From Tepidimicrobium xylanilyticum (GTDB taxonomy: Bacteria > Bacillota > Clostridia > Tissierellales > Tepidimicrobiaceae), in NCBI RefSeq assembly GCF_900106765.1, contig NZ_FNNG01000002.1:62001-126000 (forward strand): a stretch of DNA of 64,000 nucleotides, given 5' to 3'. Position numbers and translations under genes: made by a program. The notes beneath the pieces were generated by a model. The model was not told the origin of the DNA and did no database searches. It saw only the letters and a program-made list of their open reading frames with translations. This document shows, piece by piece, positions 45,028 to 52,539 of the stretch; position 1 is the first letter of the stretch, and the number at the start of each line of letters is the position of its first letter.

Positions 45028-45873
45028 TTATATATTTTTACATGCTAGAACAACTTGACTTAACAAAATGGAAGTGGTAACACTCCCTACTCCACCGGGA
45101 ACAGGAGTTATCTTACTTACTATTGGAGATACTATACCATAATCTGCATCTCCACTTAATTTACCATTTTCATCCAGACTAACTCCCACGTCTATTACAA
45201 TAGAATTTTCGTTAAAGTACTTTTCATCAAAGAACTTTGCCTTTCCTAATGCCACAACAACAACATCTGCTCTATTGGTTATCTGCTCTAAATTTTGAGT
45301 TCTTGAATGACAAATTGTAACCGTTGCATTTTCCTTTAATAACATCATGGCCAATGGCTTTCCAACTACCATACTCCTATTAACAACTACCACATTCTTC
45401 CCTTCTAAAGGTATATCATAATATTTCAATATCTCCATAGCAGCTTTTGGAGTGCAGGGTGCAAATCCATCCATATCTCCTTCAAATATCCTCTCTAAAT
45501 TCAAAGGATGCATACAGTCCACATCTTTTTCTGGACTAATAACATTTCTAATAATCTCTTCGTCGATATGTTTTGGTAATGGTCTAAAGACTAAGATCCC
45601 CGATATATTATTATCCTTATTTAATTCTTCAATTAATTCAATTAACTCTTCAGTTTTAATGTTTACGTCCCTTTCATAAACTACCGATTTGATTCCTACA
45701 TCATCACAGTTCTTAATAATACTCTTTTCATAAGAAATATCCCCGGGATTATCTCCTAACCTAACTATTGCCAATGTGGGTATTCTATCATGTTTCTTTA
45801 ACTCTTCAATATCCCGTTTCATCTTTTCCTTAATTTGCTTAGCCACCACATTACCTTTTAAAATTTCAGCCAT
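45028..45873 (-). CDS. folD: Methylenetetrahydrofolate dehydrogenase/cyclohydrolase FolD (variant active site)
   Basis: A 281-residue enzyme of one-carbon folate metabolism. PEKDVDCMHPLN, VVVNRSMVVGKPLAMMLL (NADP-binding domain) and ITPVPGGVGSVTTSILL are conserved. In canonical FolD the catalytic lysine lies four residues after the active-site tyrosine (Y-x3-K). Here the segment is SYEKSIIKNC, with Ile52 at that place and lysines at +2 and +6. This resembles a clostridial FolD subgroup and may reduce cyclohydrolase activity. It is monocistronic. Confidence 0.9.
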   Translation of the reverse strand: MAEILKGNVVAKQIKEKMKRDIEELKKHDRIPTLAIVRLGDNPGDISYEKSIIKNCDDVGIKSVVYERDVNIKTEELIELIEELNKDNNISGILVFRPLPKHIDEEIIRNVISPEKDVDCMHPLNLERIFEGDMDGFAPCTPKAAMEILKYYDIPLEGKNVVVVNRSMVVGKPLAMMLLKENATVTICHSRTQNLEQITNRADVVVVALGKAKFFDEKYFNENSIVIDVGVSLDENGKLSGDADYGIVSPIVSKITPVPGGVGSVTTSILLSQVVLACKNI

Positions 45874-45994
45874 AGTTAACCTCCTTGATTTAATAATTAT
45901 TATTTCCCTATTTTAGATCAAATAAAATTTAAATTGTTAATGATTTAATGATGTTTAGACGATTTTATTATATCATAATAGGTTAAATTAACAA

Positions 45995-46022
45995 GAAGCT
46001 GTTAGAAAAATCTAACAGCTTC
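45995..46022 (-). terminator. Terminator after the NhaC gene
   Basis: A perfect 12-bp stem (GAAGCTGTTAGA / TCTAACAGCTTC) with 4-nt loop, followed on the minus strand by TTGTTAATTTAA. It lies 5 nt after the stop. Confidence 0.75.
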
Positions 46023-46027
46023 CCATT

Positions 46028-47704
46028 TTAAACAGCACCTTTTTTCAAATCCTCTTCTTTGACCGATTTTCCTAATATGGCAATGATTCCATATAGAATT
46101 GCAATGCCAATTAAAAGAATGATAATTGGATTAATGGAAAGAAGCCCGGCTAATATATAAGAAATTCCAGCTACAGTTGCTACAGTTATGGCATAAGGTA
46201 TTTGAGTCCTTACATGGTCTAAGTGGTCAGCTTCAGATGCCATAGATGACATAATTGTGGTATCTGAAATTGGTGAACAGTGGTCTCCAAATATGGCTCC
46301 AGAAAGTACTGTACCTAATGTTACAGTCATAAGATGTGGGTCTCCTCCCCTTTCTACAAAAGCATATATCATAGGAACAGCCAAAGGTATAACAATTGCC
46401 ATGGTCCCCCAAGAGGTTCCTGTCGCAAAAGAAATTATACCTGAAATTATGAATACTATTAAAGGCAATATAGCATATGGGAAATTTTCAGGTATTATCC
46501 CTACCAAGAATTCAGCAGTTCCCACATCTCCTGTTACACTTCCTAAAGACCAAGCTAGTACCAAAATCATAGAAGCAATTACCATGGATTTAGCCCCATC
46601 CACCCAAGCGTCAAAAGCTTCTTCAACTGTAAATATTTTTTGGGATACTCCCATTATTATAGCTACAATGCCTGATATCATTGAAGCCCAAAGAAGAACT
46701 ATACTGGAATCGGCTTCTCCAAAACAAGTCCTTATCCCCTCTATGGTAAAGGGATTAACTTTCTCTTCCAATAGAGTATAACCATTATACCATAATCCAA
46801 TAAAGGAAATTATAATTAATGTGATTATGGGGATTATAGCATTTGATGGTTTCAGCTCAATATCCTCTCTTACTTCCATCCTGGCAATCTCGTCACCAGC
46901 CATAGGTTTGGCTCCATCGGCTATTAACTTTCCTGTAGTCCTTGCTCGTTTTTCTGCTTCATACATAGGACCAAAATCTTTTTCCAAAAGGATTAGAATT
47001 AGAAGAAATATTAAGGCATATATACAATAATAGCTATAAGGTATAGTCTTTATAAAAACCCCATAATAATTGGCATCAATACCTAAACTTTGGTATACAT
47101 TCCTAATAACTCCTATCATATAACCAACCCAAGTTGAAATTAATGCAAGACCAACCACTGGTGCAGCTGCTGAATCTATTATATATGAAAACTTTTCCTT
47201 AGAAATCCTATTCTTATCGGTAATAGGCCTCATGGTAGGTCCAACTATTAAAGTGTTAGCATAATCATCAAAGAATACAAAAACTCCTAATATATAAGTA
47301 TAAATCTGTGCAGATTTAGGGCTATTGATCTTCTTACCCAAGGCTTCTGCTACTGCTCTGGTTCCTCCCATTTTGTTGATTACACCAATCATACCACCAA
47401 TAGCCAATAAAAATATTATAATAGCAGCATTCCAAGAATCGGCCAAAGAGCCTACTAAATAATTGTCTAGGGTCCTTAAAAAGCCATGAAAAGGATTCCA
47501 TCCATTTAGCATTGTAGCTCCTACAAATGTTCCTAAAAATAGTGAGATTAATACCTGTTTAGTTACAAAAGCTAGAATAATGGCTAAAGCAGGTGGTAAA
47601 ATAGATATCCAACCGAAATGTTCAGAGTTTTCTTCTGCAAAGACTGGCAGGGTAAATATTAAAATAAGCAATAATGCTGTCAATATGACTTTAAACTTAG
47701 ACAT
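46028..47704 (-). CDS. nhaC: NhaC-family Na+/H+ antiporter
   Basis: A 558-residue polytopic transporter with 12 or more helices, of the NhaC/YheL-like ion transporter superfamily. Conserved segments include IGGMIGVINKMGGTRAVAEAL, FFDDYANTLIVGPTMRPITD, SFATGTSWGTMAIVIPLAVPM and GDHCSPISDTTIMSSMASEADHLDHV. It probably exchanges sodium for protons, but related members exchange amino acids or organic acids (for example malate/lactate or arginine/agmatine types), so the substrate is not certain. A long 5' region with overlapping inverted repeats precedes it. Confidence 0.85.
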   Translation of the reverse strand: MSKFKVILTALLLILIFTLPVFAEENSEHFGWISILPPALAIILAFVTKQVLISLFLGTFVGATMLNGWNPFHGFLRTLDNYLVGSLADSWNAAIIIFLLAIGGMIGVINKMGGTRAVAEALGKKINSPKSAQIYTYILGVFVFFDDYANTLIVGPTMRPITDKNRISKEKFSYIIDSAAAPVVGLALISTWVGYMIGVIRNVYQSLGIDANYYGVFIKTIPYSYYCIYALIFLLILILLEKDFGPMYEAEKRARTTGKLIADGAKPMAGDEIARMEVREDIELKPSNAIIPIITLIIISFIGLWYNGYTLLEEKVNPFTIEGIRTCFGEADSSIVLLWASMISGIVAIIMGVSQKIFTVEEAFDAWVDGAKSMVIASMILVLAWSLGSVTGDVGTAEFLVGIIPENFPYAILPLIVFIISGIISFATGTSWGTMAIVIPLAVPMIYAFVERGGDPHLMTVTLGTVLSGAIFGDHCSPISDTTIMSSMASEADHLDHVRTQIPYAITVATVAGISYILAGLLSINPIIILLIGIAILYGIIAILGKSVKEEDLKKGAV

Positions 47705-47771
47705 ATTATACCTCCCCCTAATTCATTATAATAATTATAAGCTACACCTCCTTTTCAAAAGATATTATTTT

Positions 47772-47888
47772 AAACTGTAGCTAAGATATTATCATTACTA
47801 CAGTTTTTAACAAGTAAATAATGGACATTACATATTCAGATACGAGAAGTCTAATTCTTTAAAAGCATGTTATATTACTTGTTAAAAA
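47772..47888. repeat. Two overlapping inverted repeats in the nhaC/dsbA intergenic region
   Basis: Within the 378-nt gap 47705-48082, arms 47804-47817 and 47875-47888 are a perfect 14-bp inverted repeat (TTTTTAACAAGTAA) 57 nt apart. A second perfect pair, AAACTGTAG 47772-47780 and CTACAGTTT 47798-47806, overlaps its left arm by 3 nt, so the two cannot form fully together. They lie in the nhaC leader on the minus strand. Operator or switch-like leader is possible. The rest of the gap is AT-rich with no gene seen. Confidence 0.6.
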
Positions 47889-48082
47889 TTATAATATATC
47901 ATCAACCTTATATCAATATTCTTTTCAAAATATAGCAATTTTTTCAAATTTTACGATTACTTGATGCTTATTCCTAGTTTAAAGCTATTAAGCTTTTTTC
48001 GTCATATTTTAAGCCATATTACAATATTATATTGCTAAAAAGGGTATATATTTATCAAACTATTATGGTTGGGGGGTAGCAT

Positions 48083-48679
48083 ATGAAAATAAAAGTATTT
48101 TCAGATTATTCCTGTCCCTTCTGTTATATTGCCATGTGCTTCTTTGAAAATCTAAGAAAAGATGGGATAAAATTTGATATTGAATGGATCCCCTATGAAA
48201 TACATCCAGATATACCTGAAGAAGGTAAAACGATTGAAAGTAAATATCCAAAAGGCTATGCTGAAAAGATGCATGAAGTGTTGACTAAATTTGGTAAAGA
48301 ATATGGGATTGAATATAAAGACTATAATACCCATAAAGCCCTCTTGGCTGGAGAATTTGCTAAAACCGTTGGAATATATGATGAATTTTCCAAAAAGATA
48401 TTTAAAGCCTATTTTACAGAACAATTGAATATAGGAGATGAAAAAATATTAAATACTATTGCAAAAGAAATTGGATTGGACGTGAAAGAGATGAATAAAC
48501 TAATCGATAGTGGTGTATTTGATGAAAAAATAGAAAAGGCAAAGAAATTAATAGATCAATTCAAAATAGAGGGTACCCCTACTTTCATTATCAATGATAA
48601 ACATAAGATTGTAGGTATCAGGCATTACGAGCAAATGAAAAGGGCCATCTTAGCTTATTCTGAATCAAAATTAATGTAA
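48083..48679 (+). CDS. DsbA-family oxidoreductase (FrnE-like)
   Basis: A 198-residue thioredoxin-fold protein with the insert helical domain of the DsbA/FrnE group. The active site is C11-P-F-C14 in DYSCPFCYIA, and the cis-proline loop is EGTPTFIIN. There is no signal peptide, so it acts in the cytoplasm, as FrnE-type disulfide isomerases or 2-hydroxychromene-2-carboxylate-isomerase-like proteins do. RBS GGGGGG upstream of the ATG. It is monocistronic. Confidence 0.88.
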   Translation: MKIKVFSDYSCPFCYIAMCFFENLRKDGIKFDIEWIPYEIHPDIPEEGKTIESKYPKGYAEKMHEVLTKFGKEYGIEYKDYNTHKALLAGEFAKTVGIYDEFSKKIFKAYFTEQLNIGDEKILNTIAKEIGLDVKEMNKLIDSGVFDEKIEKAKKLIDQFKIEGTPTFIINDKHKIVGIRHYEQMKRAILAYSESKLM

Positions 48680-48687
48680 TAACCATT

Positions 48688-48723
48688 TAAAATAGCCATT
48701 ACCTAAAGGTAATGGCTATTTTA
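48688..48723. terminator. Bidirectional terminator between dsbA-like and folT
   Basis: A perfect 16-bp stem (TAAAATAGCCATTACC and its complement) with TAAA loop and T/A-rich flanks on both sides, overlapping the end of folT. Confidence 0.88.
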
Positions 48724-49254
48724 CTTAGTATCTAATGCTAAAGGAAGTCTACTCAATATCACTTTCATCATATAAGAGTATATAGGTATATTCACCAATT
48801 GGCTTATTATTCTTCCAGGCAGAATAGTTGCCAAGGGTATACTAAATAAAGTTCTCATGAAATATGCCCACAATACTATGGAAGTAATAACTTGTCCCAC
48901 TGCAATTGCTACGAAAAGATTGATAAAAGAGGTTTTGCAATCTTTATCCTTACACCGCATCATGATAAGACCAGGTATTACTCCTGTTAAAGCAGCATTT
49001 AAAGTAAAATGTGGCATATATGGACCTATTGGACTGATTATCATACCTATTATATCCCCAATTGCTCCAACAATTGCTCCGGCTACAGGGCCAAAAACTA
49101 TTCCTGCAAATATAATCGGAAAACCCCCAAAGCCGATTCTAATGATTTCAAGCCCTCCACCACCTATTCTAATACTGCCAACTCTAGTTAATACAACATT
49201 TAAGCCAATTAAAAGTGCGTAATAAGCAATATTTCTAGTGTTTAATCTCCTCAT
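48721..49254 (-). CDS. folT: Folate ECF transporter S component FolT
   Basis: A 177-residue six-helix substrate-binding membrane subunit of an energy-coupling-factor vitamin importer. RNIAYYALLIGLNVVLTRVGSI, GFGGFPIIFAGIVFGPVAGAIVGAIGDIIGMII and HFTLNAALTGVIPGLIM fit the ECF S-component family. Folate is the predicted substrate because a tetrahydrofolate riboswitch lies directly upstream. The ATG at 49254 has AGGAGG upstream; the longer ORF extends back across the riboswitch and is spurious. It needs the shared EcfA/A'/T module from elsewhere. Confidence 0.9.
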   Translation of the reverse strand: MRRLNTRNIAYYALLIGLNVVLTRVGSIRIGGGGLEIIRIGFGGFPIIFAGIVFGPVAGAIVGAIGDIIGMIISPIGPYMPHFTLNAALTGVIPGLIMMRCKDKDCKTSFINLFVAIAVGQVITSIVLWAYFMRTLFSIPLATILPGRIISQLVNIPIYSYMMKVILSRLPLALDTK

Positions 49255-49277
49255 TAAAAAAGCCTCCTTCCTATTAA

Positions 49278-49300
49278 GATATGGCAGTACTGCCACATCT
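49278..49300 (-). promoter_or_regulatory. Palindrome in the folT riboswitch expression platform
   Basis: GATATGGCAGTACTGCCACATC (49278-49299) is self-complementary apart from wobble positions. Its CTGCCA can also pair with the 5' strand of riboswitch P1 (TGGCAG), and CACATCT (49294-49300) can pair with AGATGTG (49316-49322). These exclusive pairings lie just before the folT RBS. Confidence 0.6.
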
Positions 49301-49320
49301 AGAAAGAGACTTATAAGATG

Positions 49321-49420
49321 TGACAGCGAACGCGATAGTTCAACGCAAGCTAAAAGAAGCTCTTCGTTTAGAGGCAACGTTCCATCCTCTAACACTTAAC
49401 GCGAACTACCTACTCTGCCA
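49321..49420 (-). ncRNA. Tetrahydrofolate (THF) riboswitch
   Basis: On the minus strand the leader reads GGCAGAGTAGGTAGTTCGCGTTAAGTG, then an 7-bp hairpin TTAGAGG/CCTCTAA, then GCG...TCGCGTTCGCTGTC. The GAGTAG and TTCGCGTTAAGTG blocks are the hallmarks of THF-I riboswitches, and P1 forms between 49415-49420 and 49321-49326. It controls folT, a classic target of this class. Confidence 0.88.
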
Positions 49421-49539
49421 TCGTATTCGATTTTATTAGACAATATAATCTAATTTTAGTATACCCAGTAATAAGTATACCCAAACATAATAATAAATTC
49501 AAGTCATATCGTTTTCATTTTTTTTAATTCCCCAAAAAG

Positions 49540-49572
49540 TACGAAAATCTTGTAAAATGCAAGGTTTTCGTA
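49540..49572 (-). terminator. Intrinsic terminator, probably the original rnpB terminator
   Basis: A 13-bp stem with one wobble (TACGAAAATCTTG / CAAGGTTTTCGTA), followed by TTTTT on the minus strand. It lies just downstream, in that orientation, of the RNase P RNA 3' remnant, as a native rnpB terminator would. Confidence 0.75.
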
Positions 49573-49582
49573 AAAAAGTTTA

Positions 49583-49622
49583 TGAGTAAATCTATAAGCC
49601 GAATTCTGTCATCGTTTGGAAC
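49583..49622 (-). ncRNA. rnpB: RNase P RNA 3'-end remnant (possible attachment site)
   Basis: The minus strand reads GATGACAGAATTCGGCTTATAG within 49583-49622, the 3' end of A-type bacterial RNase P RNA: the P4 strand ACAGAA-CGGCUUA and the closing P1 strand. The rest of the roughly 350-nt RNA is missing upstream (49623 onward is unrelated phage DNA). The GAGGAAAGTCC 5' block was not seen elsewhere in the window. The pattern fits integration into the rnpB 3' end with the full gene at the far junction. Confidence 0.7.
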
Positions 49623-49668
49623 AATATCTTTCTATATTTTTATAAATCTTTTTTAATGGTGGCAAATA

Positions 49669-49692
49669 GGTAGCAAAATATATTTTGCCACC
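49669..49692 (-). terminator. Hairpin after the 76-aa phage gene
   Basis: GGTAGCAAAATATATTTTGCCACC is a near-perfect palindrome (one wobble) 7 nt after the stop of the 76-aa gene. The T-run after it is poor, so it is a weak terminator candidate. Confidence 0.4.
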
Positions 49693-49699
49693 TTTAAAC

Positions 49700-49930
49700 T
49701 CAATCTTGGTCTCTTTCAGCAATCATCTCCTCTAATTTCTTATTACCATATACTTCTTCAACCAAGCTTAAATATTTCTCTTTATCAATAGCAAAGAATA
49801 AAGTTGGTAAATATCTTTCAAAAAATTGTGCTTGGTTCATTTGCAAATGCTCTAACATTTTACCTGTAATATTTTTCAATTCTGGAGTTATTTGTGCTTG
49901 TAAACGTGGATTTTTGAATTTAGCCACCAA
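49700..49930 (-). CDS. Hypothetical phage-region protein, 76 aa
   Basis: An intact 76-residue protein with no membrane segment: KNPRLQAQITPELKNITGKML followed by amphipathic helices and an acidic end (EEMIAERDQD). The first part resembles the strand-helix entry of ribbon-helix-helix DNA-binding proteins, but this is weak. GTG start with GGGAGG upstream. It is the last gene of the phage remnant and one of the few without lesions. Function unknown. Confidence 0.6.
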   Translation of the reverse strand: MVAKFKNPRLQAQITPELKNITGKMLEHLQMNQAQFFERYLPTLFFAIDKEKYLSLVEEVYGNKKLEEMIAERDQD

Positions 49931-49933
49931 AAA

Positions 49934-50020
49934 CTACCTCCCATTTTTCACTTCACTATAGGCTTTTAAAGCTATTATTAGGGCTGCTATACTAATAATT
50001 AAGGAAATGTATTTTACCAT
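49934..50020 (-). CDS. 28-residue single-helix membrane peptide
   Basis: MVKYISLIISIAALIIALKA followed by YSEVKNGR: one hydrophobic helix with a short polar tail. AAAGGAGG lies at good distance before the ATG, and the stop abuts the RBS of the next gene, so it looks translated. It may be a holin accessory or toxin-like peptide of the phage lysis module; that is a guess from position. Confidence 0.55.
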   Translation of the reverse strand: MVKYISLIISIAALIIALKAYSEVKNGR

Positions 50021-50049
50021 AGCCTGTCCTCCTTTATCATTTTTTAAAT

Positions 50050-50240
50050 TTAGGTTATAATATATATGGATAGGTCTTTATAGAGGATGTGCTGCTCCCT
50101 TATAACCTTACTTTTTTTATTAGAACTAAATGAGTTCTTTTTATTTTGCCTAGCAATTTGTAGTGTAGTTATTGCTGTAAGTACCTGTACTATTGATATT
50201 GCTAGGCTTATTACCTCATCTAGCTCTATTTTTCTTTCAT
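50050..50240 (-). pseudogene. Small phage gene with an A-run frameshift
   Basis: ATG at 50240 has GGAGG upstream but reads only 4 codons before TAG. If the run of five A (ATGAAAGAAAAATAG) had six, the frame would give about 63 residues (IELDEVISLAISIVQVLTAI then TTLQIARQNKK) ending at 50050. The protein would have one membrane helix, as lysis-module proteins do. Either a one-base deletion or slippage on the A-run explains this. Family not recognised. Confidence 0.55.
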
Positions 50241-50303
50241 CCTCTAACCTCCTTTCTTAATCATATATAAATTTTCTCCAGAAAATGAAAAAAGACTAGG
50301 AAC

Positions 50304-50614
50304 TTAATTATGGTCTACTTCATATTGTATAATATTCAATCCTTTTACTGCTGACTCTATGAGTATATCCAATTCTCGAATAGTTATATTAATTCCTTTA
50401 TTAACTAGAAAATCTACAACATATTCCTTTTTCAACTTACCTTGTCCTTTTTCTTTATAAATCTGTTCAGCTACTACTACTGCTACTTTTGCCCAGAAAT
50501 AAATATTTTCTCTCTGCTCCTTAGTGGTTTTCTGCCTAATAAAAGGAACTATCAAATATGTTACAATAGCCCCTAGAATTGGTATGATACCTTTACGATT
50601 ATATCAATGTTCAT
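50304..50614 (-). pseudogene. Phage holin, LLH family (frameshifted)
   Basis: The C-terminal part (IRQKTTKEQRENIYFWAKVA, EYVVDFLVNKGINITIRELD) matches LLH-type phage holins. The true start is ATG 50614 behind AGGAGG: MNIDIIVK, then one base is missing at the GGT, and the frame resumes IIPILGAIVTYLIVPFIR, which is the membrane helix. The 311-nt length is one short of a multiple of three. Holins permeabilise the host membrane for lysis; this copy is disrupted unless the sequence has an error. Confidence 0.8.
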
Positions 50615-50814
50615 CTTTATTTTCCTCCTTTACTCTTTTAATTTTTGATTAACTCCATAATTCTATAGTTGTAAAGCTAAACCAGCTAGCAATTAGCGTT
50701 GTGGGTTCATTACCTCCTGTTTTCAGAAATAAATAAAATACTCCCAATGTAAATGCAATATTTAATAGTCTTACTAAAACTACTATAAACTTTGAAAATT
50801 TACCTTTAGTTACT
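50604..50814 (-). pseudogene. Phage small membrane protein with nonsense codon
   Basis: Frame KGKFSKFIVVLVRLLNIAFT followed by LGVFYLFLKTGGNEPTTLIA and WFSFTTIELWS runs into TAA at 50649-50651, then continues SKIKRVKEENKDEH to a stop overlapping the holin start. A TTA-to-TAA change explains the break. Two hydrophobic segments; a known type of clostridial phage protein of unknown role located before the holin. The 5' end lacks a clear start codon. Confidence 0.6.
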
Positions 50815-51099
50815 GAATATCAATGCCCTAGTCTTCTCGTTCCAACATATTTTATTTATTTCTAAATATTTAGGCTTAGGTGGTTCAGAAATAAATTCTT
50901 CTCCTTCTTCATCTGTTAAAAACTATGTTCTTTTAGTGTTCCCTCATAATCTATAAATTGCTTACATTTTTCATAGGATTTCTGTAATAACTCTTCCCTA
51001 GTTTTATCATAAGCTAATTGAAGTGTATACTGCAAAATTGTCTACTTTAAAAGCTACTATCAATATATTTCCTTCAACCTTATATTCTACTACTTGCAT
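50806..51099 (-). pseudogene. Phage tail-end protein, two frameshifts
   Basis: A good RBS (AAGGAGGTG) and ATG at 51099 start MQVVEYKVEGNILIVAFKVD, then the frame shifts near LQLAYDKTREELLQKSYEKC and again before LTDEEGEEFISEPPKPKYLE. Joined, the pieces give about 97 residues. The C-terminal EPPKP-containing segment and position after the tail fibre suit a small clostridial phage gene, function unknown. Confidence 0.6.
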
Positions 51100-51100
51100 A

Positions 51101-51183
51101 TTAGTACACCTCCTTCAGTTCTCCATTTACTTTGACCCAACCTTTGTCAATAGTTTTTATTCTCCATTTATTTTTACTTTAAG
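51101..51183 (-). pseudogene. Fragment of a short repeat-type phage protein
   Basis: The frame WRIKTIDKGWVKVNGELKEV ends at TAA 51101-51103; KVKINGE precedes it in a shifted frame. The repeated VKxNGE-W pattern occurs in small tail-associated phage proteins. Only about 27 codons remain. Confidence 0.4.
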
Positions 51184-51732
51184 TTATGGAAAATGTATTA
51201 TAGTAATAGTAGAAAAAGTTCTATAGCTGCTATATCCATCTGAATTGTATGCTCTAACTCTATATGCTACAGTATTCCAGCCTTCCAAAACTGTATCAGT
51301 ATAGCTTCTAGCAGTTCCACTATATATTTGTATCCAACTTTCTCCATTAACTTGTCTTTCTAAATAATACCTTGTGGCACCATAACTGCTACTCCACGAA
51401 ATTGTTATTGCATCTCTAACTCTTATTTCTGTTGGTATTGTAATACTTGAAGGCGTTGAAGGTGGTTCAAGAACAGTTTCATACAAAATTAATTTATACG
51501 TTATATATGAACCAGATTCACTTTCCAATACAAGTTCTGCCCTATAAGTCGCATTAGCTTTCTGCGTTACCCAATCTGTTTGCCAACTCCATGTATATCC
51601 TTCATCTTTATCGAAAATATATACATAAGCATAAACATAGTTTCCACTATATCCAACTTTTGGACTGTCAGCTAGTTCACGTCTTGTATACACTTTATAT
51701 GTGTCACTAGCTACTATACTTGTTTTAGCCAT
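51184..51732 (-). CDS. Phage tail-associated protein with fibronectin type III-like domain
   Basis: 182 residues without internal lesions. The first half is an aromatic-rich beta region (TYKVYTRRELADSPKVGYSG, GYTWSWQTDWVTQ); the second (about 92-180: PPSTPSSITIPTEIRVRDAI, SWSSSYGATRYYLERQVNG, YRVRAYNSDGYSSYR) is a typical FN3 domain. Such proteins sit at phage tail tips or fibres and bind carbohydrate surfaces. It follows the tail-collar fibre pseudogene. The cell would have no use for it without a phage particle unless it is a tailocin remnant. Confidence 0.7.
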   Translation of the reverse strand: MAKTSIVASDTYKVYTRRELADSPKVGYSGNYVYAYVYIFDKDEGYTWSWQTDWVTQKANATYRAELVLESESGSYITYKLILYETVLEPPSTPSSITIPTEIRVRDAITISWSSSYGATRYYLERQVNGESWIQIYSGTARSYTDTVLEGWNTVAYRVRAYNSDGYSSYRTFSTITIIHFP

Positions 51733-51751
51733 TTTATATCACTATTTATGC

Positions 51752-52536
51752 CTAAACCAAATTTCTCCAATTTACATTTGTATCATTAGGAGATATAATA
51801 GCATTTCTTAACTGTGCTATATTATGTAATGTATTAGGATAAGCCTTTGAAAGTACAGTAAAAACACCCCCACTTATAGGAATTTGCTTTATATTCTCTA
51901 CATTTTCGAGTTTCCTTGCACCTTCTTCTATTCCATCTGATTTAGTTTTATCCTCTTTTGTCATATAACCATCTTGTTCTTGTGTCGCCTTTTTTGCCAA
52001 GTGTGTCTTAACAGTATCATCTAACTCTTTAACTGTTTTGGTATTTCCTTCTCCTGCAAATGCTTTTACAGCATCGTTTATAGCCTCGCGAGTAGCAAAT
52101 ATCAAAGACTGATCAATTGTAGCTGACACATTTGGTGCATCTCCCACAATTGTTATAACATTAACTTGTCTTTCCAGTATTTCAGAAAAACTTGGTCAAG
52201 GAATATATTCTGCTAATGCTCCAGCATTACCGCAACAATATAAAATTTCGCCAAGGTCTGAATCATCAGTAAATACTCCTAATTCCTCCAGTAAAATCCG
52301 TTTGTAAGTTTTTGATTCGATAGCACTTCCCCGATTTTAGTTTTTCCTCCAGGAAGTATCTTTAATATACTTAAAGTTATAGATTGTACTTAATTTATTA
52401 AGCTATTAAGTTCTGCAATGGTCTGCCCACTTAATTATCCAACTCCAATTCTTGTAAGATTAAGCTGCACTCCTGTCAAAGCTTTCGCTTGAAAAGCATG
52501 TCCTTTATTAGTAATTTGTATTACTCCAAAACTCAT
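51752..52536 (-). pseudogene. Phage tail-collar fibre protein, multiple stops
   Basis: The start at ATG 52536 reads MSFGVIQITNKGHAFQAKAL then TGVQLNLTRIGVG, the tail-fibre N-terminal domain, followed by TAA, TAA, frameshifts, a TGA after EYIP, then an open 131-codon frame (52147-51752) with NVSATIDQSLIFATREAIND and KKATQEQDGYMTKEDKTKSD. The whole is a tail-collar fibre of about 260 residues. At least four lesions. Confidence 0.8.
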
Positions 52537-52539
52537 AAT

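Noticed and set aside
46257-46781. Plus-strand ORF of 174 codons inside nhaC
   Set aside because: Shadow of a conserved transporter gene; no RBS or family features.
49255-49395. N-terminal extension of FolT to the first ORF codon
   Set aside because: This stretch is the THF riboswitch and its expression platform; the ATG at 49254 has a strong RBS.
49261-49440. tRNA-like cloverleaf or T-box before folT
   Set aside because: The sequence blocks match the THF riboswitch and lack a T-box or CCA end.
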